DNA from: Deltaproteobacteria bacterium
Lineage (GTDB): Bacteria; Bdellovibrionota_C; UBA2361; OMII01
DNA length: 8,108 nt
Reading direction: 5' to 3'
Assembly (NCBI GenBank): GCA_023262305.1
Contig: JALRCK010000084.1
Coordinates: forward strand, 1 to 8,108
Shown here in pieces: positions 1 to 5,425 of the stretch. Both the position numbers and the translations under genes were made by a program. The first letter of the stretch is position 1. The number at the start of each line of letters is the position of its first letter. The notes under the pieces were generated by a model, which worked only from the letters and a program-made list of their open reading frames with translations, did not search any database and was not told where the DNA came from.

Positions 1-756
1 GAACGCCTTGAAATATTTGTCGCAAGCGCAACTATTGCGGCCCATTCGAGCTTTCATGACGAGGGATTCCGATTGAGAGACCTCCGCTTTTTTACGGAGC
101 TCTTCGTCAACTGGACCGAGGATGTAGATATCTCTCAAGCGAATCTCCAAAACACCCAGCTCTCCCGATACATCTCTCAACTCGTTGACGAGGGTTTCGC
201 GAAGCGATCAGCCAAGAGAGAGAACATAACGTTTCGGCTCACACGGCTCGGTCTGCTTGAACTTCTCAACCGCATCGTCTCTTCCACTCAGACGCCACAT
301 CCATCGATCTCTCTTTTTCGAATCTGCTTCATAAAAAGCTACAAACCTCGCCTTGAAGCCCTTGTGGCCCGGGAAGGTCCTCAATTTCCCCACTCCCTCA
401 AGCTAGAGCTCTCGGCTCTACTCGACGTAGCATCCCTTCTTGAGCAGGAGATAAAACGGGTCGAGCGCGCGCTCCAGCGCATCGAGAAGCGAATCGAGGA
501 TGCCCTTCAGACGAGCTCGCTAACAAAGAATCGCCTCGCGGCGCAGGTTCCATTCAGCCAAGTCGTTCAGGAGGTCGAGTCTCGTTACCCGTATGAGCTC
601 AACACAACGAAGCCACTGCGAGAGCTCATCGCATCCATCGCGCCAGATCAACGGAGGTGGGAGCTTGAAGAGGGCAACATCACACGAGTCCGCACACTGT
701 GGGAGCCACAACGCGCGCTCCTTCGGGAGCTACTTGAACAACTGAAACGTATCTGA
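1..756 (+). CDS. Winged-helix / coiled-coil protein of unknown function, 5' end outside the window
   Basis: I do not recognise this gene beyond its domains. The frame is open from base 1, giving 251 visible residues, so the true start probably lies upstream; a TTG at 73 is an internal candidate start but has no convincing ribosome site. Visible residues about 30-92 read as a winged helix-turn-helix: a helix around LSRYISQLVDEGFAKR (residues 54-69, the likely recognition helix), a wing at ENITFRLT (74-81), then a leucine-rich helix. Residues about 134-170 are a heptad-like, charged helical stretch (LLEQEIKRVERALQRIEKRI), probably a coiled coil for self-association. There is no membrane segment. 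A DNA-binding regulator is the natural inference, but a structural wHTH in a larger protein is equally possible. The gene converges on the kinase gene at 829, with 72 bp between stop codons. The fold is fairly sure; the role is unknown. Confidence 0.7.
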   Translation, partial: ERLEIFVASATIAAHSSFHDEGFRLRDLRFFTELFVNWTEDVDISQANLQNTQLSRYISQLVDEGFAKRSAKRENITFRLTRLGLLELLNRIVSSTQTPHPSISLFRICFIKSYKPRLEALVAREGPQFPHSLKLELSALLDVASLLEQEIKRVERALQRIEKRIEDALQTSSLTKNRLAAQVPFSQVVQEVESRYPYELNTTKPLRELIASIAPDQRRWELEEGNITRVRTLWEPQRALLRELLEQLKRI

Positions 757-828
757 TGTGAGAAGTTACTGCACAACCTCGTATGTAGCTTGGCATTGCT
801 CCGTCGAGCCCCCTCCACGAGACGCAAA

Positions 829-1929
829 CTATCGAATACCACCCCACGGGTCTTCGCTCCCCTCTTTGATGAGGGGGGAGAACGCCTGGAGCGCTCGGAG
901 TGCCTCATCAGCGTGAGGAATGGAGGCACGTACCCGAGAGAGCGTTCGACCCAACCTACGCACCGTCCCCGGAAGCCACGCTCCGTATCGAGCAATTCCC
1001 CGCTGCTCAGAGAGGAGAGCAAATCTCCCGGCAACTCTAAAATCCCATAACAAGAGATACTCATCGTAGAGGGACGGAAAGTTTGTATGTCGATTAATGT
1101 CTCTCATAAAGAGCGCGAGGAGCTCTTGTTGGCGAGCGCGCCCGAGTGTGGAGTCGGCATCTCGATCATTTAAGAGCGATACGACATCACGCGCGGGGGA
1201 ATCGAGGCACATGTCCTGGAAATCGATCAAGCACAGCTCTCCGCCGGATAGAATGTGGATATTCGATGCCATGTAGTCGAAGTGAGAAACCTGCTTCGGA
1301 TGGCTCTCTACTCGCGCACACACCTCATCCATCAGGCGCTCAACCACACCACTGTCATGCTGAGAAAGTCCACGCGGGCGCGCGTAGTGATCGAGGAACT
1401 CCCGAATTTGGGTGGCTCGCTGCTGCGGGGTTGTGCGCCTCTGAAATATAACGACCTGCTTGTCATGAGGGAGATCGGCGAGCGCTTTCTGTATTGCGAG
1501 GGCTTTAGCGAATAGGCTTTTGAGCGGGTCTGAGCCCAGTGCGGAAGAGATTTGCTGAGGTAACTTCGCGCGATCCTGAGAGACATCAAGAAGGGAAGTT
1601 GTTCCGACATCCTCTATGAGCAGCGCACCACGCGCTCTGTCATCCGCATAGAGAAGTGGAACCCGGATCCCATGGGCTCGAAGGTAATTACCAACTTCAA
1701 CATAGGTATCGTCCTGCGTGAGAGCGCGATCTCCACCCCCGACCGGACCACTCGCACCTGAAAGGATCATAAAGATGGCGGATTGAGCCGCCGAGTTTTT
1801 GAGATGGACTCGAAAGAAGCGCCGCGTGGACATATCGCCCGCGAGTGGCTCAACACTCACTACACTTGCTCCGCGCAGTGCATCGCTCCGGTCGACGAGT
1901 TCACGCGCATGTTGATCTTCAGGGCTCAT
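829..1929 (-). CDS. AmgK-like sugar kinase (aminoglycoside phosphotransferase fold), probable MurNAc/GlcNAc anomeric kinase
   Basis: This 366-residue cytoplasmic protein has the APH kinase layout. A glycine-loop-like segment, LAGDMSTRRFFRV (residues 29-41), matches the typical wording of the AmgK subfamily. The hinge region is ALLIEDVG (102-109). The catalytic loop is HFDYMASN (216-223), with Asp218 as the expected base and Asn223 as a metal ligand. The second metal motif is IDFQD (235-239), with Asp236. Characterised AmgK enzymes phosphorylate MurNAc and GlcNAc at C1 with ATP, feeding MurU to make UDP-MurNAc. No MurU or TsaE partner is visible here. Its ATG follows the NamZ stop codon by 3 bp and has no clear ribosome site, so the two are probably translationally coupled. 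That pairing supports MurNAc as substrate. The last ~15 residues (SPLIKEG onward) are encoded partly by a GC-rich palindrome and may be an acquired tail. The fold is near certain; substrate is inferred. Confidence 0.85.
   Translation of the reverse strand: MSPEDQHARELVDRSDALRGASVVSVEPLAGDMSTRRFFRVHLKNSAAQSAIFMILSGASGPVGGGDRALTQDDTYVEVGNYLRAHGIRVPLLYADDRARGALLIEDVGTTSLLDVSQDRAKLPQQISSALGSDPLKSLFAKALAIQKALADLPHDKQVVIFQRRTTPQQRATQIREFLDHYARPRGLSQHDSGVVERLMDEVCARVESHPKQVSHFDYMASNIHILSGGELCLIDFQDMCLDSPARDVVSLLNDRDADSTLGRARQQELLALFMRDINRHTNFPSLYDEYLLLWDFRVAGRFALLSEQRGIARYGAWLPGTVRRLGRTLSRVRASIPHADEALRALQAFSPLIKEGSEDPWGGIR
857..880. repeat. GC-rich inverted repeat inside the 3' end of the kinase gene
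   Basis: CCCCTC (859-864), a six-base loop TTTGAT, then GAGGGG (871-876) form a perfect six-pair stem. It can extend to CTCCCCTC against GAGGGGGGAG with two bulged bases. It lies within the last codons of the kinase and encodes part of its atypical C-terminal tail. No T-run follows on either strand, so it is not a standard intrinsic terminator. It could be an interspersed palindromic repeat or an mRNA 3'-end stabiliser. Confidence 0.5.
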
Positions 1930-1932
1930 GCA

Positions 1933-3129
1933 TCAAGCTGAATAGAGCAGGCAGTCTCGTCTGATCGAGCGATAGTTCGACATCCCCTCGTGCTCGATCT
2001 CTCGCAGAACCTTCATCGAACCCTGCGGCGACTGATACCATTCGCGAAGGGCGTCAGTTCCGTTCAGGATATCGATGGGGAGTTTCTTATACTCGTACTC
2101 ATACGGAGGAGGATTGAAACGAAAGTCCTTACCGAGCCGATGCATGAGAACGCGAGTGATAACTTGGAATACGGTCCAGGACCTAAACTGCTTGCGATTG
2201 GTCACAAGCATTTGAAATCCTCCGCACAGCTTTCCCTTATGCTTATCAAAGGTAGGGATAAAAGCCGCAGGCCGAAGCTTGAAGCCGGAGCACTGCGCCC
2301 GCGCTAGAGCTTTGTCTAGGTCATCGCACAGAGCGTGCGGCTCAAGTTTCGGATGTCCGATGAACTCAAACGGTCTCGTCGTGCCCCTTCCCTCAGAGAT
2401 GTTGGTCCCCTCGTAGAGTACAGCACCAACATACGGAAAGCATGAGTCGACTGTCGGAATGTTCGGAGATGGGGGGACAAAGGGCAGTCCTGTCTCCTCG
2501 AAGAACATCGAACGCTTCCACCCCTTCATCGTCACGACACGCAGCTTGCAACGGGTTGCTGGAAACCGTGCTTGGAGATAGTGAGCCACCTCAGCCATAG
2601 TCAGGCCGTGCCTCATCGGCATAGGGTATCGCCCGACGAAAGAGGCGAAATTCGGGTCAAGCATATTGCCTTCAATCGCAACGCCTCCGATCGGGTTTGG
2701 CCTGTCGAGTACCCACACAGTTATATCTTTTCCGCGACACGCCTCCATTACATGGGAGAGTGTCCAGATATATGTGTAGATGCGGGTGCCAACGTCTTGA
2801 AGGTCGACCAAGAGGTGATCAAGATTGCGCAGCGTCCGCGCCGGAGGCACTCGAGTCTCACCGTAGAGACTGGTTACAGGGAGGTGCAGATAGGGATGCA
2901 TCAGATCCGCCGTCTCAATCATATTGGCTTGAACATCAGCAAATATGCCGTGCTGAGGCCCGAAGAGACGCTTGAGACGCTTGCCGAATTTTTTCTGGAG
3001 CTCAACTGCGCCGAATTGAAACGAGCTCGTCACCGAAGCGGGGTGACACAGATACCCGATATTCCCATCCAGTTGTTGGCGAAGCTTTTTGTCGGAGAGG
3101 ATCCGATCCAGTCCCGTTTGCACTTTCAT
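1933..3129 (-). CDS. namZ: NamZ-type exo-beta-N-acetylmuramidase (DUF1343, GH171), no signal peptide
   Basis: This 398-residue protein carries the DUF1343 signatures throughout. In order these are VQTGLDRIL (3-11), FGPQHG (56-61), SLYGE (87-91), LLVDLQDVGTRIYTY (106-120), VLDRPNPIGG (140-149), FVGRYPMPMRHG (164-175), VPPSPNIPT (218-226) and EGTNISEGRGTTRPFEFIG (240-258). Characterised NamZ (Bacillus subtilis YbbC, Tannerella NamZ) removes MurNAc from the non-reducing end of peptidoglycan fragments. Length is normal for the catalytic and C-terminal domains without an export signal. The start is well fixed: an in-frame TAG (3141-3139) lies four codons before the ATG and no other start intervenes. 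The N-terminus (MKVQTGLDRILSDKK) is hydrophilic, so export by a classical signal is unlikely, whereas the B. subtilis enzyme is secreted. The kinase gene follows by 3 bp. Family assignment is very sure; cytoplasmic action is inference. Confidence 0.94.
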   Translation of the reverse strand: MKVQTGLDRILSDKKLRQQLDGNIGYLCHPASVTSSFQFGAVELQKKFGKRLKRLFGPQHGIFADVQANMIETADLMHPYLHLPVTSLYGETRVPPARTLRNLDHLLVDLQDVGTRIYTYIWTLSHVMEACRGKDITVWVLDRPNPIGGVAIEGNMLDPNFASFVGRYPMPMRHGLTMAEVAHYLQARFPATRCKLRVVTMKGWKRSMFFEETGLPFVPPSPNIPTVDSCFPYVGAVLYEGTNISEGRGTTRPFEFIGHPKLEPHALCDDLDKALARAQCSGFKLRPAAFIPTFDKHKGKLCGGFQMLVTNRKQFRSWTVFQVITRVLMHRLGKDFRFNPPPYEYEYKKLPIDILNGTDALREWYQSPQGSMKVLREIEHEGMSNYRSIRRDCLLYSA

Positions 3130-3332
3130 GCTGATAGACTAGCCGACCGACTATGCCTTCGCAATTCACTTCGATTGCGGGGTCTGCACCATGCAACGCC
3201 GTACTTAGGTCGACAAATGACTAGGTCGTTCGATGACTGAATATCCTGGCAACGACGCTTCCATGACTGCCCGTTAGCTACTAAAGCCGCCCTCTCTTGA
3301 GCGACACCTGGAGAGTCCGCGAAGATGACGAA
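3130..3332. other. Intergenic region upstream of namZ, with short direct repeats
   Basis: No gene is supported in this 203 bp gap between the 215-residue gene and namZ, both on the minus strand. No strong promoter or Shine-Dalgarno sequence for namZ stands out. TAGGTCG occurs twice in direct orientation (3206-3212 and 3222-3228, 16 bp apart), and ATGACT occurs three times (3217, 3233, 3263). These lie about 75-140 bp before the namZ start, where a regulator site could sit, but chance repetition is possible. Confidence 0.3.
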
Positions 3333-3980
3333 TTACCGCGCCAGCTTTCCCTTGAGCTCCTCGTCCATCCGTTGAAGGGCTTCGCCGACCTCGGGCATGA
3401 TAGTCTGAGTTTCCTCGGCCAGAAGAGCAACGATCTTCAGGCACCCTTCTCTCTGCTCTTTGTTCTCAGATTTGACTGCCTGCTCTGCTGTGATAAGGGA
3501 GAGGTTGTGCGTTACTACCTGAGGCGTCGTCCCAACTGGAAACGGCTTGCGGCCGGGGTTTCTCTCCACAACAGTTCGTAGCTCCCCCTCAAAAAAGCTG
3601 TCGAGGTAGCGGGCATATCCCCCGAAATCAAGAAAGAGTCCGGTGTGCCCCTCCACCTGATGCTCGAAGAATTCCATGACTCTCTGGCAAGCCGCATTTC
3701 GGGTCTGCATGGGGACATCGGGAGCAAGGCTCCGTAGGTCTGCAGGATCGGCACCCAAACGAGCTGCTGTCTCAATCTCGATTTCGTGCGCCTTGTAATA
3801 AAGCTGCTTCACCGCATTGCACAACACCCTCAGTGGCTCCAAGCTCTCAACCGAGTCCGGGATAAGTCGATTAGCCTGATAGGAGCGATCGTTCAGAGCG
3901 AACTGAGAGAGGTCAAGGGTCGATCCTCGGTCTTCGCGAGATTGTGGTTGATTGGGGTCTTGAGCGTTAAAGATAGTCAT
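3333..3980 (-). CDS. Hypothetical 215-residue soluble, mostly helical protein
   Basis: I do not recognise this protein. The start chosen is the ATG at 3980-3978 (MTIFNAQDPNQ), because a Shine-Dalgarno sequence TAAGGA ends 8 bases upstream of it. A longer reading from 4034 would add 18 residues without such support. The N-terminal ~30 residues are polar and probably disordered. The rest looks helical, with segments around 44-76, 93-110, 123-141, 155-190 and 193-213. There is no signal peptide or membrane segment. It has three cysteines (54, 98, 180) without a metal-binding spacing, and a conserved-looking aromatic/glycine patch, GLFLDFGGYARYLDSFFEGEL (114-134). The C-terminus is rich in Glu, Lys and Arg. 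It shares strand with namZ and the kinase but is 203 bp away, so co-transcription is possible, not shown. The frame is believable because of its SD and length; function is unknown. Confidence 0.7.
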   Translation of the reverse strand: MTIFNAQDPNQPQSREDRGSTLDLSQFALNDRSYQANRLIPDSVESLEPLRVLCNAVKQLYYKAHEIEIETAARLGADPADLRSLAPDVPMQTRNAACQRVMEFFEHQVEGHTGLFLDFGGYARYLDSFFEGELRTVVERNPGRKPFPVGTTPQVVTHNLSLITAEQAVKSENKEQREGCLKIVALLAEETQTIMPEVGEALQRMDEELKGKLAR

Positions 3981-4185
3981 GGGGGGCATCCTTACGAATA
4001 CAAGCCAAGTAACACCTACCAGTGCGTCACTCAAGAGACGCTCTGGCGTGATATTGTGCGCGCCATTTTAACTGAGCACACTCAACAAACATAGAACTCT
4101 CGTAAAATAGATCTGTTCGCATCGAGCGCTTTGTAAACTGATCGGCTCTCATTTTTATATTTCTTGCGCTCAACGATCGCTCACG
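3981..4185. promoter_or_regulatory. Divergent intergenic region with weak promoter candidates in both directions
   Basis: This region separates the minus-strand 215-residue gene from the plus-strand unit and should hold both promoters. For the minus strand, a good -10 TAAAAT (4070-4065) lies about 85 bp before the ATG, but its -35 is poor. For the plus strand, TTGTAA (4131-4136) and TATATT (4156-4161) are 19 bp apart, longer than ideal. The motif AACGAT starts here at 4172 and recurs at 4195 and 4255. The promoter calls are weak consensus matches only. Confidence 0.3.
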
Positions 4186-4458
4186 ATGATTTTGAACGAT
4201 GTCGCAGGAGGGGTTGAGGAGGTCGATCGCTTGAATCAGATCGTTGTTGCTCGCAACGATAGACAGAAGAGATCATCAACAAGTACTTCAGAAATTCACA
4301 TTCCCATTATCGACGCTGCACATGCTCAAACGGGGCCTTGCGACAGCCCCACATATATATGGAACCAAGAGAGCCCCAGCAGCCCTAAGCCATTGATATC
4401 AGGAGCACCCTACGAAATCCTGGCATCCATATCGCTCGTAGCTGCATTTAACCAATGA
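4186..4458 (+). CDS. Possible small protein translationally coupled to the 247-residue gene
   Basis: This is a tentative gene of 90 codons from ATG 4186. A shorter, perhaps better, start is the TTG at 4231, which follows a strong Shine-Dalgarno GAGGAGG (4216-4222) by 8 bases and would give 75 residues. The stop TGA overlaps the next gene's ATG (ATGA at 4455-4458). That next gene lacks its own ribosome site, which is what coupling would predict. Against it being real, the protein is rich in Ser, Pro and Ala, has no recognisable domain, and looks disordered apart from a short hydrophobic end (ILASISLVAAF). I do not recognise it. It may instead be an untranslated leader of the downstream gene; the hairpin at 4240-4260 would then lie in that leader. 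Confidence 0.33.
   Translation: MILNDVAGGVEEVDRLNQIVVARNDRQKRSSTSTSEIHIPIIDAAHAQTGPCDSPTYIWNQESPSSPKPLISGAPYEILASISLVAAFNQ
4240..4260. repeat. Inverted repeat ATCGTTG / CAACGAT
   Basis: ATCGTTG (4240-4246) and CAACGAT (4254-4260) are perfectly complementary arms around a seven-base spacer. The right arm is one of three AACGAT copies (4172, 4195, 4255) in this stretch, so it could be an operator or an RNA hairpin. It sits just after the strong Shine-Dalgarno at 4216-4222 and overlaps the early codons of the possible small ORF. Confidence 0.35.
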
Positions 4459-5198
4459 TGACTCAGCAACTTCATCAGCCACAGCCAGGTCTCGATACCA
4501 ACCTAAACAGGTTGCAGCTGCCCAGTCGCGGCGTGGAGCTCGGAGCGCTCTCCATTGCTGAAGGAGTAGAGCCGACTCGATTAGTTTCAGTTAATCTCTC
4601 ATCTCAACAATTCGCTACTCATTTAGTCAGCGATCTCGGATCGTTCATAACCGCTTTTTCGCACGCTGGGAGATCGTATGTAGTTCGATTCGCAGCGCAC
4701 GGTCAGGAGATCTCCGTATTACCCGCAGGGGACGAGCAGTCAGGGATCACAAACAATCGGAACCGGCTCTTCGTCTCTACGGTCCCAACTGATCTCGGTC
4801 ATATCCTACTAACTCCATTCTCAGGAACTGGCGTTCCACGGCTCCTTACCTTACTCGCAGTGCAACACGCACTCGCTACCACGGGTCACGCCACCGCTCA
4901 TGTCAGGTTCGCCCAGATCAGAAACGTCCTTGAAAAGTGTGGCTTAACCGAGAGCTTCAAGATTCCTATCCATCAACCTGAACGCCTGGAAGCCGAGGCT
5001 GTGGGGCGGGAGCGTGTAAGCAAAGGATTTCAGTACGACTACGACACCGCGATCATGCTTAAAGACAAGGTGGTTATGAGTCGCTCAATCAGCAAGGCAG
5101 AGCGGGAGAAGTGCCAAAATTGGGACCTAGGCTCCAACTTTAGGCTTATTGAACGAGGGGATAGTGGATACCGGGAACTTTGCCTGCCCCGTCGATAG
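4455..5198 (+). CDS. Hypothetical 247-residue soluble protein
   Basis: I do not recognise this protein. The frame begins with two ATG codons (4455 and 4458) and neither has a clear Shine-Dalgarno sequence; a GTG at 4533 is a further option. The first ~40 residues are Gln/Pro-rich and probably flexible. Residues about 41-150 look like an alpha/beta domain: an amphipathic helix (51-71), strands at SYVVRFA and EISVLPAG (74-92), a strand at NRLFVSTVP (103-111), then HILLTPFSGTGVPRLLTLLAVQHAL (116-140). The latter is a moderately hydrophobic helix after a Gly-rich turn, too polar around it to call a membrane span. Residues 175-247 are charged, with KGFQYDYDTAI (190-200). No signal peptide is seen. 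Its start overlaps the stop of the small ORF by ATGA. It ends 227 bp before trpE, and the leader between carries its own promoter candidates, so it is probably not part of the trp operon. Function is unknown. Confidence 0.65.
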   Translation: MMTQQLHQPQPGLDTNLNRLQLPSRGVELGALSIAEGVEPTRLVSVNLSSQQFATHLVSDLGSFITAFSHAGRSYVVRFAAHGQEISVLPAGDEQSGITNNRNRLFVSTVPTDLGHILLTPFSGTGVPRLLTLLAVQHALATTGHATAHVRFAQIRNVLEKCGLTESFKIPIHQPERLEAEAVGRERVSKGFQYDYDTAIMLKDKVVMSRSISKAEREKCQNWDLGSNFRLIERGDSGYRELCLPRR

Positions 5199-5207
5199 AC
5201 CCCCTAT

Positions 5208-5274
5208 CCTTTCCTTGACCGCACTCATATTTCACATCCGAAGAGAAGTCCGAAACGCCCTTTCCGCTTGACCG
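5208..5274. repeat. Direct repeat CCTTTCC-(GC)-TTGACCG in the trp leader
   Basis: CCTTTCCTTGACCG (5208-5221) recurs as CCTTTCCGCTTGACCG (5259-5274). The copies differ only by an inserted GC. The TTGACCG parts are 53 bp apart, close to five helical turns. The second copy supplies the -35 of the upstream trp promoter candidate, so the repeat may be a regulator site or a promoter duplication. Confidence 0.45.
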
Positions 5275-5296
5275 TGCGTACCGGGAGGCATATTGT
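5268..5296 (+). promoter_or_regulatory. Candidate trp promoter P1 (sigma-70-like)
   Basis: TTGACC (5268-5273, five of six matches to the -35 consensus) and TATTGT (5291-5296, four of six) are separated by an ideal 17 bp. Transcription would start near 5303, giving a trpE leader of about 120 bases. That puts the start almost on the ATG of the candidate leader peptide, which would then be leaderless. The -10 overlaps the dyad at 5289-5305. The consensus of this organism's sigma factor is not known. Confidence 0.4.
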
Positions 5297-5305
5297 GAAA
5301 ATATG
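5289..5305. promoter_or_regulatory. Dyad CATATT-N5-AATATG over promoter P1, operator-like
   Basis: CATATT (5289-5294) and AATATG (5300-5305) are perfect inverted half-sites around GTGAA. The dyad covers the P1 -10 and its expected start point, where a repressor would block transcription. As RNA it would be a weak AU-rich hairpin taking in the leader ATG. An operator is inference from position and symmetry. Confidence 0.35.
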
Positions 5306-5350
5306 ACGCAGCTTTCCTCCACGCGCATTCCTGCTTTCATCTGGGCTTAA
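5303..5350 (+). CDS. Possible trp leader peptide (15 residues, one Trp)
   Basis: ATG at 5303 opens a 15-codon frame, MTQLSSTRIPAFIWA, ending at TAA 5348-5350. The Trp codon (5342-5344) is the second-last sense codon and begins a perfect palindrome (5342-5355) that also spans the stop. A Trp codon at the base of a hairpin upstream of trpE is reminiscent of attenuation. However, attenuator peptides usually have two or more Trp codons, no U-run terminator follows, and the nearest Shine-Dalgarno (GGGAGG, 5283-5288) is 14 bases from the ATG. Chance is a fair alternative. Confidence 0.25.
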   Translation: MTQLSSTRIPAFIWA

Positions 5351-5364
5351 GCCCACATTATACT
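5336..5364 (+). promoter_or_regulatory. Candidate trp promoter P2
   Basis: TATACT (5359-5364) matches five of six bases of the -10 consensus. The -35 at 17 bp spacing, TTCATC, is poor (three of six), so an activator or extended contacts would be needed. Transcription would start near 5371, giving an ordinary leader of about 55 bases before the trpE ATG and excluding the candidate leader peptide. The palindrome fills its spacer. Confidence 0.35.
5342..5355. promoter_or_regulatory. Perfect 14 bp palindrome in the trp leader, operator-like
   Basis: TGGGCTTAAGCCCA is fully self-complementary. It fits almost exactly between a weak -35 (TTCATC, 5336-5341) and a good -10 (TATACT, 5359-5364), a classic place for an operator. 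It does not resemble the E. coli TrpR operator core as I know it. As RNA it could fold with a TTAA loop, but no U-run follows it, so it is not a standard terminator. Confidence 0.45.
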
Positions 5365-5425
5365 CCTATCCACATCGCTGCCCCTTAAGAACACAAGCCG
5401 AAAAAGGCCTTTGCGTTACATCGCC

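Noticed and set aside
757..828. Intrinsic terminator between the convergent genes at 756 and 829
   Set aside because: No stable GC-rich stem followed by a T-run is visible in this gap on either strand.
648..1064. A 138-codon minus-strand frame overlapping the kinase end and the convergent gene
   Set aside because: It overlaps two better-supported genes in other frames, is Ser/Arg-rich, and has no motif.
3002..3196. A minus-strand frame that might supply a signal peptide to NamZ
   Set aside because: It is in a different frame from NamZ, its N-terminus is not signal-like, and a frameshift would have to be assumed.
2572..3240. A 222-codon plus-strand reading frame opposite namZ
   Set aside because: It lies antisense to a gene with unmistakable DUF1343 motifs, has no recognisable domain, and is best explained as a shadow of coding constraint.
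5295..5306. A three-codon frame GTG AAA ATA TGA after GGGAGG, overlapping the leader-peptide ATG
   Set aside because: It has good ribosome-site spacing but is too short to support beyond chance, and it would conflict with a transcription start at about 5303.
5146..5340. A 64-codon minus-strand frame in the trp leader
   Set aside because: It has no recognisable features and overlaps the end of the 247-residue gene and the trp promoter candidates.
5199..5425. T-box or other tryptophan riboswitch
   Set aside because: I see no T-box AGGGTGG-type consensus and no U-run terminator hairpin before trpE.
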